The notes: a model not told the origin generated them from the letters alone. DNA of 64,000 nucleotides from Natrialbaceae archaeon Tc-Br11_E2g14 (GCA_001564275.1 LKND01000003.1:1-64000), one strand, 5' to 3'; shown: positions 17,078-26,503, numbered from the stretch's first letter. Translations and numbers: made by a program.

Positions 17078-18553
17078 TCACTCTCGCAACTTCATCAGGT
17101 AGGGTGACAGGACGATCAGGAAGATCATGATGATCAAGACGATCGAGAGTGGACTCTCGACGAAGATATCGTACGATCCACCCGACACCTGCAGCGAGCG
17201 AAAGAGATTCTCTTCGGCCATTCGTCCCAGGATGACGCCGAGCAGGAACGCCACGATCGAGAAGTCGTACTTCCGCATGAAGTACCCACCTATCCCGAGC
17301 AAGAACACGGTGAGGACGTCGACCCAACTGATGTTGACCGTGTAAATACCCGTGATCGAGAGGACCACGATAAGGGGAATGATGTAGTCGGTATTAATTT
17401 TCGTGAGGTGGCCGAGTTGCGTGATCACCAGCAGTCCGATCACGGGAATTAACACGATGACGCCGATTGCGACGGCGAGATAGATGCTGAATGTGATGTC
17501 CAGGTTGGACCCGAAGAGCGACGGGCCGGGATTGAGCCCGTGCATCAGGAATCCACCGAGCAGGATCGCGGTCGAGGCACTCCCTGGAATGCCAAACGAT
17601 AGCGTTGGGATCAGGGAGCCGCCCACGGCCGAGTTGTTGGATGCCTCCGAGGCAAGAACACCCCGTTCATCACCCGAGCCGAAGGTGTTCGCCATCCCGG
17701 ATGACCGCATTGCTTCGCTGTAGGAGACGAAATTTGCCATCGAGGATCCTGCACCAGGGAGAGCGCCGATTATGGTGCCGATGAAACTCGATTTGACCAC
17801 GGCTCGAGGGTGAGTGATTGTAAAGCGAATTCCCTCAGTGATGCTCCCCGAGAGTTCCGTCGTGGTCTTGGCGATCCCGCCCCGTTCTGCGGCGAGTTTG
17901 ATCATCTCGCTTATCGCGAAGAGTCCGAGCAAGGCCGCGACGATGTCGAGGCCATCGTACAGTGCCAAACTACCGAAATTGTACCGGACGTCCGGCGCGT
18001 TCGGGGACACGCCCACGGTGGTGAACAGCAGCCCGAACATCCCAATGGTCAGCCCCTTCACGATCGAACCCCGCGCGACGACGGTGATCATTGCCAACCC
18101 GAGAAGCGCCACCAGAAATAGGTCCGGAGAATTGAACAGCAGGACGAATTCGATGATGAACGGCGTGATCAAAAAGAGGACGATAATCGAAATGATCCCA
18201 CCGAACGCGGACGATGCGGCCGAAATCGAAAGTGCCGTCACCGCCTGACCGTTTCGCGACATCGGATAGCCATCGAACGTCGTCGCCGCCGAACCTGCCG
18301 TCCCTGGCACGTTGATGAGGATTGCCGAGACGCTCCCGCCGTACATCCCACCCATGTAGATACACGTGAGGAGGATGATTGCCGTCGTTCCATCCAGAAA
18401 CACGGTCAGCGGCAACACGAGCGCCATACCGACAGCCGTCCCGACGCCGGGCGTCGCACCCAACATGACGCCGAAACAGAAGCCAGCAAGGATCCAAAGC
18501 AGCGTCTCGACAGTGAGGACGAACTGGACAGCCTCGGTGAATGCCCCGTACAT
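17078..18553 (-). CDS. tctA: Tripartite tricarboxylate transporter permease, TctA family
   Basis: 491 residues with about 11-12 hydrophobic helices. It carries TctA hallmarks near the N terminus: FCFGVMLGATPGVGTAVGMA and NVPGTAGSAATTFDGYP. The second motif pair, GALPGAGSSMANFVSY and GIPGSASTAILLGG, marks the inverted structural repeat. It forms the large membrane subunit of a Na+- or H+-driven, binding-protein-dependent carboxylate importer. The ATG at 18553 sits one base past the tctB stop; a TTG 15 nt upstream would overlap tctB. It is the last gene of the tctC-tctB-tctA operon. Substrates of this class include citrate, glutarate, terephthalate and related acids. Confidence 0.95.
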   Translation of the reverse strand: MYGAFTEAVQFVLTVETLLWILAGFCFGVMLGATPGVGTAVGMALVLPLTVFLDGTTAIILLTCIYMGGMYGGSVSAILINVPGTAGSAATTFDGYPMSRNGQAVTALSISAASSAFGGIISIIVLFLITPFIIEFVLLFNSPDLFLVALLGLAMITVVARGSIVKGLTIGMFGLLFTTVGVSPNAPDVRYNFGSLALYDGLDIVAALLGLFAISEMIKLAAERGGIAKTTTELSGSITEGIRFTITHPRAVVKSSFIGTIIGALPGAGSSMANFVSYSEAMRSSGMANTFGSGDERGVLASEASNNSAVGGSLIPTLSFGIPGSASTAILLGGFLMHGLNPGPSLFGSNLDITFSIYLAVAIGVIVLIPVIGLLVITQLGHLTKINTDYIIPLIVVLSITGIYTVNISWVDVLTVFLLGIGGYFMRKYDFSIVAFLLGVILGRMAEENLFRSLQVSGGSYDIFVESPLSIVLIIMIFLIVLSPYLMKLRE

Positions 18554-18554
18554 C

Positions 18555-19094
18555 TCAGGGCCCCACAAACAGCAAGAGCCCTTCGTTCAGCGGCACACCG
18601 AGGGCTTCTTCGAAGCCGTAGACGATGCCAAGCGTGACGATGAGCAATATCCCACCGTACAGGCGGTTGATATCGAGGAGAAACACGTACCCAACGATGA
18701 ACAGGGGCGTTGCGATATAAAATCCCAGCAGGTAGGCGACGAGTATGTACCCCGCCACCAACCCGGCGGTGTACACACTATTCATCGGTTGAGTTTGCGA
18801 TTGGCTCTGGTCGTCCGCCTCCTGCCCGAGATCCATCTCTTCAGACTCCTCGGACTGGTCGACGATCCGCGTTTCCTCCTCGACGAGGAGCCGGATCGGT
18901 CGCGGCAGGTAACTCGAGAGCAACAGGAGTCCACAGCCGACGATTGCGGCGCCAGCAATTGCCCGCGGGAACGTCGCTGCTCTCGCGGAAAAATCGTACG
19001 TGCCGTAAAACATGTAGATAGCGACACCCAGCAACACGAGGGTGAAGACGGATTCTCCGTCCACGAGTCGGGCTCGCTCAACGTAGTCTTTCAT
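18555..19094 (-). CDS. tctB: Tripartite tricarboxylate transporter small subunit, TctB family
   Basis: 179 residues with four hydrophobic helices (about 18-32, 45-62, 108-128, 138-175). A strongly charged, Glu/Asp/Gln-rich linker (about 70-105) joins the helix pairs. That layout and its place between tctC and tctA identify TctB (DUF1468). It is the small membrane subunit that pairs with TctA. The acidic linker is longer than in bacterial TctB proteins, a common haloarchaeal modification. It is translated from the ATG at 19094, 29 bp after tctC. Confidence 0.9.
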   Translation of the reverse strand: MKDYVERARLVDGESVFTLVLLGVAIYMFYGTYDFSARAATFPRAIAGAAIVGCGLLLLSSYLPRPIRLLVEEETRIVDQSEESEEMDLGQEADDQSQSQTQPMNSVYTAGLVAGYILVAYLLGFYIATPLFIVGYVFLLDINRLYGGILLIVTLGIVYGFEEALGVPLNEGLLLFVGP

Positions 19095-19123
19095 TGATTG
19101 GGTCCTGTTGGACGGGCACGGTT

Positions 19124-20158
19124 TTACTCGGCGAATTCGTCGAGATCGATCAGTTCGGGAAGTTCGTCGAAGATGGTGTGGAAGTTGTCGTTGAACTCCT
19201 CGCGGGGGGTGTAGTGGACGTTCTGACCGGACGCCTCAGCCCAGTCCTGGACGCCGTCGCTGTTGACCGCGTCGTCGATCGCCTCCGCGAGAGTGTCTTT
19301 TCGATCGTCGGGAACGTCCTCCAGAACGGCGAACCCACGGCTCTGAGAGATGAAGTCCGCAGACGGGTACCCCAGCTCTTCGATGGTCGGAACGTCGTAG
19401 AGGTCCGTCTCGTTGGTGGTGAACATCGCCGTCACCTCACCCTCTTCGACCAGTTCACTTGCCCCCGCCTCCGAGGAAAAGGCCGCTGGGATTTCCCCAG
19501 AGGCAACTGCTCGGTTGTGTTCGGCGGCGTCGGGATAGCCAATCCACTCGAACTCCGTATCGAAGTACTCCTCGGACTCGAGGACGGCACCCATCATGTG
19601 GAAGCTGCCGAGGTGAACGACCCCGATATTGCTGAATTCGCCCGTTCGATACGCGTCGAGGACGTCTTCGGGATCCCAGTCGGCGTAATCGTTGTTGACC
19701 ACCATGACCGCGCCCTCGCCGGCAAAGCCCCCGAGCCCCTCGAAGGCCTGCAGATCGAAGTCCGGTTCCTCGATAAGCCACCCAGCGGGAACCGCTGGCA
19801 AGTTGAAGACGGCGATCGTGTATCCGTCCGCCTCCTGGCCGGCGACGTGGCCCGGACCAATGAGTTGGTTCCCACCGGGTCGGTTGTCGATTTCGACGGG
19901 GACGTCAAGGACACCACCCAAGGCGGGGCCGAGTTCGCGGGCGTATGTGTCTGTCCCCCCTCCTGCCCCACCAGGGACCACGAGGGTGAGTTGTCCATCA
20001 GGGAACGTCTCGTCATCCTCACCGTTTCCAGTGTCGTCGCTGCCGTCATCTGTAGCTTCGTCGTCGTCACCGAGGCAACCCGCCAACAGCGATATACCAA
20101 CCCCTCCCAGTGCAAGCTTCTTTGTAAATGCACGTCTATTCGTGTTCGTGGCTGTCAT
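19124..20158 (-). CDS. tctC: Tripartite tricarboxylate transporter substrate-binding lipoprotein, TctC family
   Basis: 344 residues. The signal has twin arginines at 8-9 (NRRAFTKK), a short hydrophobic stretch and a lipobox LLAGC with Cys28, so it is a Tat-exported lipoprotein. A long Asp/Glu/Gly linker follows. The mature domain carries TctC/Bug signatures such as LTLVVPGGAGGGTDTYAREL and VEIDNRPGGNQLIGPGHVAG, where Bug proteins bind a carboxylate through two water-bridged loops. It captures the substrate outside the cell for TctAB. It is the first gene of the operon and is divergent from the lyase gene at 20464. Confidence 0.93.
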   Translation of the reverse strand: MTATNTNRRAFTKKLALGGVGISLLAGCLGDDDEATDDGSDDTGNGEDDETFPDGQLTLVVPGGAGGGTDTYARELGPALGGVLDVPVEIDNRPGGNQLIGPGHVAGQEADGYTIAVFNLPAVPAGWLIEEPDFDLQAFEGLGGFAGEGAVMVVNNDYADWDPEDVLDAYRTGEFSNIGVVHLGSFHMMGAVLESEEYFDTEFEWIGYPDAAEHNRAVASGEIPAAFSSEAGASELVEEGEVTAMFTTNETDLYDVPTIEELGYPSADFISQSRGFAVLEDVPDDRKDTLAEAIDDAVNSDGVQDWAEASGQNVHYTPREEFNDNFHTIFDELPELIDLDEFAE

Positions 20159-20463
20159 GCTCCGTCAAAGCGATTGTCGAGGACTATCATTAAGAACTGT
20201 GTACCGGCAATAGTTGCCACCTCTTGAGGCCATTGACAATTCAGAACCACACTCGAAGGCGACGGCCCGATAGGGCACGTGGTCCAGACTGTCGTGACTA
20301 CTGAAACGAGTAACACACGCTCACGGGAAATCGGCTCAAAACTGGATAGTGTCGATTTGAGTATACGTTCGTGAGGTCATGTGGAATGGCTTTCAGTGGC
20401 AACGGTAGCTACCAGGTACCGTATTCACAAACGTTATTGTCACACACGCGGATCGTCGGTCGT
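20159..20463. other. 305-bp divergent promoter region tctC / lyase
   Basis: It holds back-to-back promoters. A minus-strand TATA-like CTTAATGATAG lies near 20184-20194 for tctC. A GTTATTG lies near 20431-20437 for the lyase, with a further AGTATACG at about 20358. No repeat family member or small gene is evident. A regulator such as the nearby IclR protein could act here, but I see no palindrome shared with its own promoter. Confidence 0.4.
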
Positions 20464-21414
20464 ATGCCGTACAGTACACAGCTCAGAGACCGGCTCGACC
20501 GAGACGAGATACTTGTCTGCCCTGGCTCACACGATCCGTTGACCGCCCGCGTTATCGACGAAGTCGGGTTCGACGCGATCTACATGACCGGATACGGGAC
20601 CTCGCTGTCACGGACTGGGTATCCCGACGCCGGACTGATTACGATGACGGAGATGGTCAGGAACGCACGACATATCCAGGAGACGATCGACGTCCCCCTC
20701 ATCGCTGACGCCGACAACGGCTTCGGGAACGCCGTCAACACCATCAGGACCGTCCGGGAGTACATTCAGGCCGGCCTCGGCGGGATCCAGCTCGAGGATC
20801 AGACCTTCCCCAAGCGCTGTGGTCACGTCGAGGGCCGCCAGGTAATCGAGAAGGAAGCAGCCGTCGGCAAAATCGAGGCTGCAGCGAGCGTTCGCGACGA
20901 ACGGGACGAGGATCTCGTAATCGTGGCCAGGACCGATGCGCTGGGTGCCGTCGACGGAAGCGTCGACGAGGCGATCGACCGGGCCAACGCGTTTCTCGAT
21001 GCCGGGGCAGACGTCGCGTTTGTCGAGGGACCGACGACGACGGAGGAGGTCGAGCGGGTTGGTACCGGTGTCGACGGACCGCTGCTCTACAACTGCACCG
21101 GTATCTCGCCCCTGATGGATGCAGCGGCGCTCGAGGCGGCTGGCTTCGATATCCTCCTGTATCCCGGCGTCTGCACTCGAACGGCGATTATCTCGATGTA
21201 CGAGGCCGCCGTCGACATGAAAGAACGCGGGACCGACGCGGTGGGGGAGGTCTATCGCGAGATGGACGAGTTGCCGATCGGTGGCCTTCACGAGTTTTCG
21301 GGCTTTCCCGAGGTCGTCGAGTGGGAGGAGTCGTATCTCCCTGCCCACGAGCAGGCGAAGTACGAGGACAGTCTTGGTGCGTCGATCTCCGACACCGACG
21401 CCGAGTCCCAGTGA
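20464..21414 (+). CDS. Isocitrate lyase/PEP mutase superfamily C-C lyase (methylisocitrate- or dimethylmalate-lyase-like)
   Basis: 316 residues, a TIM-barrel of the ICL/PEP-mutase superfamily. The Mg-binding loop reads ADADNGFGN (Asp82, Asp84), followed by QLEDQ (111-113). The catalytic loop has KRCGH at 117-121, whose Cys is the general acid/base of isocitrate, methylisocitrate and 2,3-dimethylmalate lyases. It should therefore cleave a 2-hydroxy-di/tricarboxylate to a keto acid plus a smaller acid, such as pyruvate plus succinate or propionate. The short length matches PrpB/Dml rather than true isocitrate lyase. The ATG at 20464 opens MPYSTQLRDRLDRD. It is divergent from tctC, suggesting that the transporter feeds it. 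Exact substrate unknown. Confidence 0.85.
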   Translation: MPYSTQLRDRLDRDEILVCPGSHDPLTARVIDEVGFDAIYMTGYGTSLSRTGYPDAGLITMTEMVRNARHIQETIDVPLIADADNGFGNAVNTIRTVREYIQAGLGGIQLEDQTFPKRCGHVEGRQVIEKEAAVGKIEAAASVRDERDEDLVIVARTDALGAVDGSVDEAIDRANAFLDAGADVAFVEGPTTTEEVERVGTGVDGPLLYNCTGISPLMDAAALEAAGFDILLYPGVCTRTAIISMYEAAVDMKERGTDAVGEVYREMDELPIGGLHEFSGFPEVVEWEESYLPAHEQAKYEDSLGASISDTDAESQ

Positions 21415-21497
21415 TCGTCGGCCGGATCGATGTCTTCACCGCCGGACGAGCGTCGATCACGTAACTCACTGTCGGCGACAGGCGGGTAGGCCACTGC

Positions 21498-22886
21498 CTA
21501 TCGATCGGTTTCGACGGCGGCAGCGATCGTGTCGCCGAGCGTCTCGAGCCCGTGGGACTCGAGTGACAGCACGTGTTCGATGATCGTGTCCGTCGCCGCA
21601 TCGGTCGTTGCCGGGCTGGTCACCGATCGGAATTTTTCCACGATCGCTTCGACCGTGAGTCGGCGTTCGGGTTCACCCCGTGGACCCTCGACCGTCGCCG
21701 TCAGGCTTTCGTCAGCCGTTTCGATGCGCACACTTGTTGGCCAGGCAGCGGGGAATCGATCGGTCATCGACGGATCCTCCTCGACGACGATCCGCTCGAG
21801 TAGTCCTCGTAGCGCCGGGTCCGTGAGGCGTGCTCGCGTGAATTGGTCCGGCAGCACTGCGCGATCCACGACGGCCACACCCACCGCATACTGTGGACTG
21901 AACTGAGCGTCGACGACGGTTTGCGGTTTGATCTTCCGATCCCGCGGGTTCGAGAGGGCGAAGGCGCTTTCGAACGTCGAGACGGTGATTTCCTCGACGT
22001 CGTCCGGGTGGATATCGTGTTCGGTCACGAGATCCAGCGTCGCGTCGACGGCTGGATGATTGTACCGGCAACAGGCATAGGGCTTGATCCCAGTCCGGCG
22101 GATCTCGAAGTCCGAACCCAATCCCGACGTGAGGCGATCGGGTTGCGGGTCGACCCCGTACATGTTGAGCAGGCCGTAGGTTCCCGTGAGCGGATCCGCA
22201 GCGCCACGGAATCCATGCTTCCCCAGCGAGACAGCGAGCACCGCGTCGCGAGCAGCCAGTCCAGGGTGAATCCGCTTCGTCCAGGCACCGTTTTCTTTGT
22301 ACTGTAAGGAACCGCTCGCCTGACTCAGGACGATGCCAAGCAGGTTCTCAAGCTCCTCGGCGTCGAATCCGGCGAGCAACCCCCCCGCGACCGCACCCCC
22401 AAACACGCCGCAGGTCGCGGTCCCGTGAAACCCGCGGTCGAGGTGAACACGGTGGTTTCGAAGGGCCATTCCCAACCGGCAGGCAACCTCGTAGCCGGCG
22501 ACCATCGCCGTCAGAAACGACTGTCCGTCGACATCTTCTCGCTCTCCGATCGCCATTGCCGCCGCGACGATGGGCGCACCCGGGTGAATAACCGCCTCCC
22601 GATGCGTGTCATCCAGTTCCAGCATGTGAACAAGCGAACCGTTGACGAACGCTGCAAAGCTGGCTGATTCTCGTTTGCCGGTCGACCAAACAGTGCTCTC
22701 CGGTGGACCCGAAAGTGCCTCGTTTGCGCTGTCGTAGACGACTTGTCCCGAGTCCGTCTCGAGGCCCCTGATTCCAATCCCTAGCGTATCGAGGGTGTAC
22801 TGCTTCGACAGGCGTTGGACGTCATCTGGAAGGCGCTCGAACGTGAGATCCGTACAGTAGGTGCACAGCTCGGTTGCCGGTTGCAT
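21498..22886 (-). CDS. MmgE/PrpD family protein (2-methylcitrate dehydratase-like)
   Basis: 462 residues spanning the MmgE/PrpD fold: an all-helical N-terminal domain (TLDTLGIGIRG, then GSLVHMLELDDTHREAVIHP) and a C-terminal alpha/beta domain (GIKPYACCRYNHPAVDATLD). The LELDDTH motif and the KPY(A/P)xCR(Y/H)xH-type loop are conserved in the family. Known members dehydrate 2-methylcitrate, and relatives act as epimerases or decarboxylases. It is convergent with the lyase gene (83 bp between stops), which suits a hydro-lyase plus lyase pair as in the methylcitrate cycle. No methylcitrate synthase is present here. A TATA-like AATAGTATT lies about 25 nt before the ATG at 22886. Confidence 0.87.
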   Translation of the reverse strand: MQPATELCTYCTDLTFERLPDDVQRLSKQYTLDTLGIGIRGLETDSGQVVYDSANEALSGPPESTVWSTGKRESASFAAFVNGSLVHMLELDDTHREAVIHPGAPIVAAAMAIGEREDVDGQSFLTAMVAGYEVACRLGMALRNHRVHLDRGFHGTATCGVFGGAVAGGLLAGFDAEELENLLGIVLSQASGSLQYKENGAWTKRIHPGLAARDAVLAVSLGKHGFRGAADPLTGTYGLLNMYGVDPQPDRLTSGLGSDFEIRRTGIKPYACCRYNHPAVDATLDLVTEHDIHPDDVEEITVSTFESAFALSNPRDRKIKPQTVVDAQFSPQYAVGVAVVDRAVLPDQFTRARLTDPALRGLLERIVVEEDPSMTDRFPAAWPTSVRIETADESLTATVEGPRGEPERRLTVEAIVEKFRSVTSPATTDAATDTIIEHVLSLESHGLETLGDTIAAAVETDR

Positions 22887-23127
22887 GTGGCGGACAATAG
22901 CTCGCGCACACAAATACTATTCCCTCAATTCACGTTCGCTAACCGCGATGTCGTGGGGTTGTTGTGATCACGAGCGGTTCAAATCAGGTCGGCAATGGAC
23001 GGTCCCTCGTCCTGAAAAACACATCGGTCCACTCACGTCGGGCACCCGTATTTGTCGACCAACGGTCATCACCGTTCAACTCATGCCCGGTGAACTCGAT
23101 CGACCTGGGCGTGAGCGGGGGTGGCGA

Positions 23128-24357
23128 TCACGTCACGTCATCGCTAGCGAGGTCCTCGATCGTCTCCCGTTCGTACCCGATCTCCGAGAGCACCGCTTCG
23201 GTGTGTTCGCCAAGGTCGGGTGGATGACGACGGACCGATGTCGGGGTCTGGGACAGGTGCATCGGGCTGCCGGCCATCGGAATCTCACCGAGACGTGGAT
23301 GGTCGACCGTCTGGAGCATCCCACGAGATTCGACCTGTGGGTGCTCGAAGGCTTCTGCAAGGTCCCGAACTGGGGCCGCGGGGACGTCGGCGGCCTCGAG
23401 CAGCGTCAATGCTTCCTCAGTCGTGTACGTCTCGAACTCCGTCGACAACAGCGCTTCGAGGTCGTCCCGGTGAGCCACGCGGTCTGCGTTCGTAGCGAAC
23501 CGCTCGTCTTCGAGGAGGGCTGGTCGGTCCAGAGCTCGACAGAGGCGCCGCCAGAGTTTCTCGGAGGCGGCGGCGACCACAACGTGTCCATCTCGAGTGG
23601 GAAACGCCTGATACGGGACGATCGTCGGGTGGCGAGAGCCCATTTTCGACGGCGGCTCACCCGTTGCGAAGTACGAACTCGCCATGTAGGAAAGCCAGGC
23701 GAGTTGCCCGTCGAAGAGACTCACATCGATCTTCTGTCCATCCGCGTCGGCGAAAGCCCGTCGAAAGAGTGCCGCCAGTATCGCCTGGGTGGCGTACATG
23801 CCGGCACCGATATCTGCTATTGCCACCCCAACTCTAACGGGAGGGCCGTCGGGCTCCCCGGTAATGCTCATGAAACCGCTTTCGGCCTGCATGATCAGAT
23901 CGTATGCCGGATCCCTGGCTGCCGGCCCCCACTCACCGTATCCCGAAAGCGAGCAGTAGATTAGATCTGGGTTACTCGTCGATAGCGTCCCGTAATCGAG
24001 CCCCCACTGTTCGGTCGTCCCGACCCGGAAATTTTCCACGAAGACGTCGGCATCTTCGACGAGGTCGCGTAGCACCGCCTGTCCGCGTTCGTCCTTCAGG
24101 TTCAACGTGATCGACCGCTTGTTCCGGTTGACACTCGCGTAGTACGCGCTCAGCCCCTCCTCATCGCCAAATCTCGGTGGATACCATCCCCGTGTCTGAT
24201 CACCCACATTGGGTCGTTCAACCTTTATGACGTCTGCCCCGAGGTCGGCGAGTTGCATCGTACAGAACGGGCCAACGAGGACCTGTGAGGCGTCGATGAC
24301 GGTGACTCCCTCGAGGGGCCCAACCTCGGTTTCCGGGTCGCGTGCTTCTCCAGCCAT
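23128..24357 (-). CDS. CaiB/BaiF family III CoA-transferase (glutarate CoA-transferase-like)
   Basis: 409 residues covering the family III CoA-transferase fold. It opens with LEGVTVIDASQVLVGPFCTM and a LADLGADVIKVERP motif. The catalytic Asp that forms the acyl-enzyme anhydride is expected at Asp153 in RDPAYDLIMQA. It follows the acyl-CoA dehydrogenase gene by 9 bp in the same operon. Pairing of a CaiB transferase with a glutaryl-CoA dehydrogenase is the GcdG-GcdH arrangement of bacterial glutarate catabolism, and the human homologue SUGCT makes glutaryl-CoA. Glutarate or a substituted glutarate is therefore my preferred acceptor (inference). Confidence 0.85.
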   Translation of the reverse strand: MAGEARDPETEVGPLEGVTVIDASQVLVGPFCTMQLADLGADVIKVERPNVGDQTRGWYPPRFGDEEGLSAYYASVNRNKRSITLNLKDERGQAVLRDLVEDADVFVENFRVGTTEQWGLDYGTLSTSNPDLIYCSLSGYGEWGPAARDPAYDLIMQAESGFMSITGEPDGPPVRVGVAIADIGAGMYATQAILAALFRRAFADADGQKIDVSLFDGQLAWLSYMASSYFATGEPPSKMGSRHPTIVPYQAFPTRDGHVVVAAASEKLWRRLCRALDRPALLEDERFATNADRVAHRDDLEALLSTEFETYTTEEALTLLEAADVPAAPVRDLAEAFEHPQVESRGMLQTVDHPRLGEIPMAGSPMHLSQTPTSVRRHPPDLGEHTEAVLSEIGYERETIEDLASDDVT

Positions 24358-24366
24358 CGTCGCCTC

Positions 24367-25530
24367 TCACTCGTAGGCCGAAATCCCGGTCAGATCCTGA
24401 CCGAGAATGAGCGTGTGGATGTCGTGTGTCCCCTCGTAGGTGTAGACCGTCTCCATGTTGCTCATGTGGCGCATCGGGGGATAATCGCTGGTGATCCCGT
24501 TGCCGCCGAGCATCTCTCGAGCCACGCGTGCCTGATCACGGGCCATGCGCACGTTGTTCCGTTTGGCCATCGAGACGTGCTGTGGACGCAGATCACCTCG
24601 CTCTTTCAATTCGGCAAGGCGGTGAGCGAGCAGTTGTGCGAGCGTGATCTGGGTGGCCATCTCCGCCAGTTTCTCCTGTTGGAGCTGGAATCTGGCGATC
24701 GGCCCCCCGAACTGCTCGCGGTCGGTGGCGTACTCGCGGGCGGTCTCGAAACAATCTCGCGCAGCGCCGACTGCACCCCACGCGATCCCGTAGCGGGCCT
24801 GAGTGAGACAGGACAGCGGCCCCTTCATGCCCTCGACGCCGGGCAGGACGTTCTCCTCGGGAACGAACACGTCGTTGAGACCGATTTCGCCAGTGATCGA
24901 CGCCCGCAGGGAGAGTTTCTCGCCGATCTTGTTCGTCGAAACGCCGTCACGGTCGGTTTCGACGAGGTATCCTCGGACTGGATTCCCATCGCTCGAGCGA
25001 TCCTTGGCCCAGACGACGGCCACGTCGGCGATGGGGGAGTTGGTGATCCAGGTCTTCGAGCCGTTGAGCACGTACCCGTCGGCAGTCCCTTCGGCACGAG
25101 TCTCCATCGCCGATGGGTTCGACCCGTGCTCCGGTTCGGTGAGTCCGAAGCACCCCACCGCGTCGCCAGCGCCGAGTTTCGGCAGCCATGCCTCCTTCTG
25201 GGCCTCGCTTCCGAAGGCGTGGATGGGATACATGACGAGCGCACCTTGCACTGACGCCATCGAACGCAACCCCGAGTCACACGCCTCGAGTTCCTGCATC
25301 AACAGTCCATAGGCCGTCTCAGAGACGTTCGGCGAGCCATACCCCTCGAGGTTGGGTGCATAGAACCCCATCTCGCCCATCTCGGGGATTAACTCGGTTG
25401 GGAAGGTGCCCTCTTCGTAATAATCGGCGATGTCAGGTCGGACCTGATCGTCGACGAACTCGCGAGCCGTGTCCCGGATCAGCCGTTCCTCCTGATCCAA
25501 GCCGTCCTCTAACGCCACGTAGTCGAGCAT
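24367..25530 (-). CDS. gcdH: Acyl-CoA dehydrogenase, glutaryl-CoA dehydrogenase-like
   Basis: 387 residues from the ATG at 25530. The FAD/acyl-CoA motifs are present: GCFGLTEPEHGSNPS (127-140) and LGGNGITSDY (341-350). The catalytic base is Glu366 in TYEGTHDIHTLILG, a near match to glutaryl-CoA dehydrogenases. Arg89-Ser90 in DSGLRSMASVQ match the residues that hold the distal carboxylate of glutaryl-CoA. It therefore probably oxidises glutaryl-CoA or a close dicarboxyl-CoA, with or without decarboxylation. Electrons would go to ETF, whose genes are not here. It is first in an operon with the CaiB gene. Confidence 0.85.
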   Translation of the reverse strand: MLDYVALEDGLDQEERLIRDTAREFVDDQVRPDIADYYEEGTFPTELIPEMGEMGFYAPNLEGYGSPNVSETAYGLLMQELEACDSGLRSMASVQGALVMYPIHAFGSEAQKEAWLPKLGAGDAVGCFGLTEPEHGSNPSAMETRAEGTADGYVLNGSKTWITNSPIADVAVVWAKDRSSDGNPVRGYLVETDRDGVSTNKIGEKLSLRASITGEIGLNDVFVPEENVLPGVEGMKGPLSCLTQARYGIAWGAVGAARDCFETAREYATDREQFGGPIARFQLQQEKLAEMATQITLAQLLAHRLAELKERGDLRPQHVSMAKRNNVRMARDQARVAREMLGGNGITSDYPPMRHMSNMETVYTYEGTHDIHTLILGQDLTGISAYE

Positions 25531-25554
25531 CACACGATTCACTATCAATAGCGT

Positions 25555-25564
25555 TCATATAACT
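25555..25564 (-). promoter_or_regulatory. TATA element of the acyl-CoA dehydrogenase operon
   Basis: Reads AGTTATATGA on the minus strand, about 29 nt before the ATG at 25530. Confidence 0.55.
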
Positions 25565-25596
25565 CTTTGCGTCCGATCGCTGACCACTACGAGACG

Positions 25597-25682
25597 TAGT
25601 AGCCACTGAACGTCATTGCACACATCCTCACGAGACCATGGCTCACTGTGAAGGTGTGTAAATCGTTTCAATTGTTACTATA
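25597..25682. mobile_element. Family B MITE-like element, copy B2 (86 bp)
   Basis: It starts TAGTAGCCACTGAACGTC, identical to B1 over the first 20 or more bases, and ends AATTGTTACTATA, the partner terminal repeat. It lies between the dehydrogenase promoter and the 3' end of the IclR gene. It is non-coding. Confidence 0.7.
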
Positions 25683-25732
25683 GCATCGATGACGCATGAC
25701 ACTGTGGTGACGACCGACCCTGGACCAGCCCG

Positions 25733-26503
25733 TCACTGGTAGGCCAGTTTCAGTTCGATCTCGTTGACCGCCCCGAGCAACAGATCGGGGATCTCCTGTT
25801 CAAAATATGCACCGGTCAACCGGCGGGCAGGCCCGGCGACGGATATCGCCCCGTGTACGGCATCGTCGAGGAGAATTGGGGCACCGACCGCCCGAATGCT
25901 CTCGTGGGACTCGCGGTTGTTGAACGCCACACCGCGTTCGCGAATCGTTTCCAGTTGCTCCTCGAGGGCGTCTCGAGTGGTGATCGTTTCGTCCGTGACC
26001 CCGGAGAGGCCGGTTCGATCGATAATCGCGTCAACGCGTGCGGGTGGAAGATGTGCGAGAATCGCCTTCCCGGCCGAGAGCGTGTGAATCCGCTTTCGTT
26101 TCCCGACCCACGAGTTCGTCGGCACGCCCCGATCCCCGGTCAGGCGGGCGATGTAGACGGCACAATCGTGCTCTTCGACGACCAAGTTCACCGCCTCGTC
26201 GGTTTCGTCGACGAGTTGCTCGAGGACCGGTTCAGCGGCGCCGATGAGTTTCCGGTAGTGGTGTTTCGCTTGCATTCCGTGGTCGAGGTATTTCAGGCCG
26301 AGCCGGTAGCCCTCGGGGTCGGCCACGACGTAACCCGCCTCCTCGAGGGACGCCAGGTGTTCGTGGGCGGTGCTGTTAGCAATTCCGACGGCGTCTGCCA
26401 ACTCGACGAGTCTGATGTGCCCGGACTCGTGGATTGTTTCGATAATGGCGAAAGCGGTGGTCGTGGATTTGATCCCCCGCCGAGTATCGGTGTTCCGTCC
26501 CAT
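25733..26503 (-). CDS. IclR-family transcriptional regulator
   Basis: 256 residues from the ATG at 26503 (opening MGRNTDTRRGIKSTTTAFAI). An IclR winged helix covers about 12-70 (RLVELADAVGIANSTAHEHL). A GAF-like effector domain follows (about 85-250), with HTLSAGKAILAHLP and GAISVAGPARR motifs typical of the ligand-binding half. IclR proteins usually control neighbouring catabolic operons in response to an intermediate, and this gene sits in the centre of the island. A TATA-like GAGATATG lies about 30 nt upstream, overlapped by an imperfect palindrome ATGTTGTG-tt-CGCACAT at 26517-26533 that could be its operator. Further upstream in-frame sequence is unlikely to be translated. Confidence 0.9.
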   Translation of the reverse strand: MGRNTDTRRGIKSTTTAFAIIETIHESGHIRLVELADAVGIANSTAHEHLASLEEAGYVVADPEGYRLGLKYLDHGMQAKHHYRKLIGAAEPVLEQLVDETDEAVNLVVEEHDCAVYIARLTGDRGVPTNSWVGKRKRIHTLSAGKAILAHLPPARVDAIIDRTGLSGVTDETITTRDALEEQLETIRERGVAFNNRESHESIRAVGAPILLDDAVHGAISVAGPARRLTGAYFEQEIPDLLLGAVNEIELKLAYQ

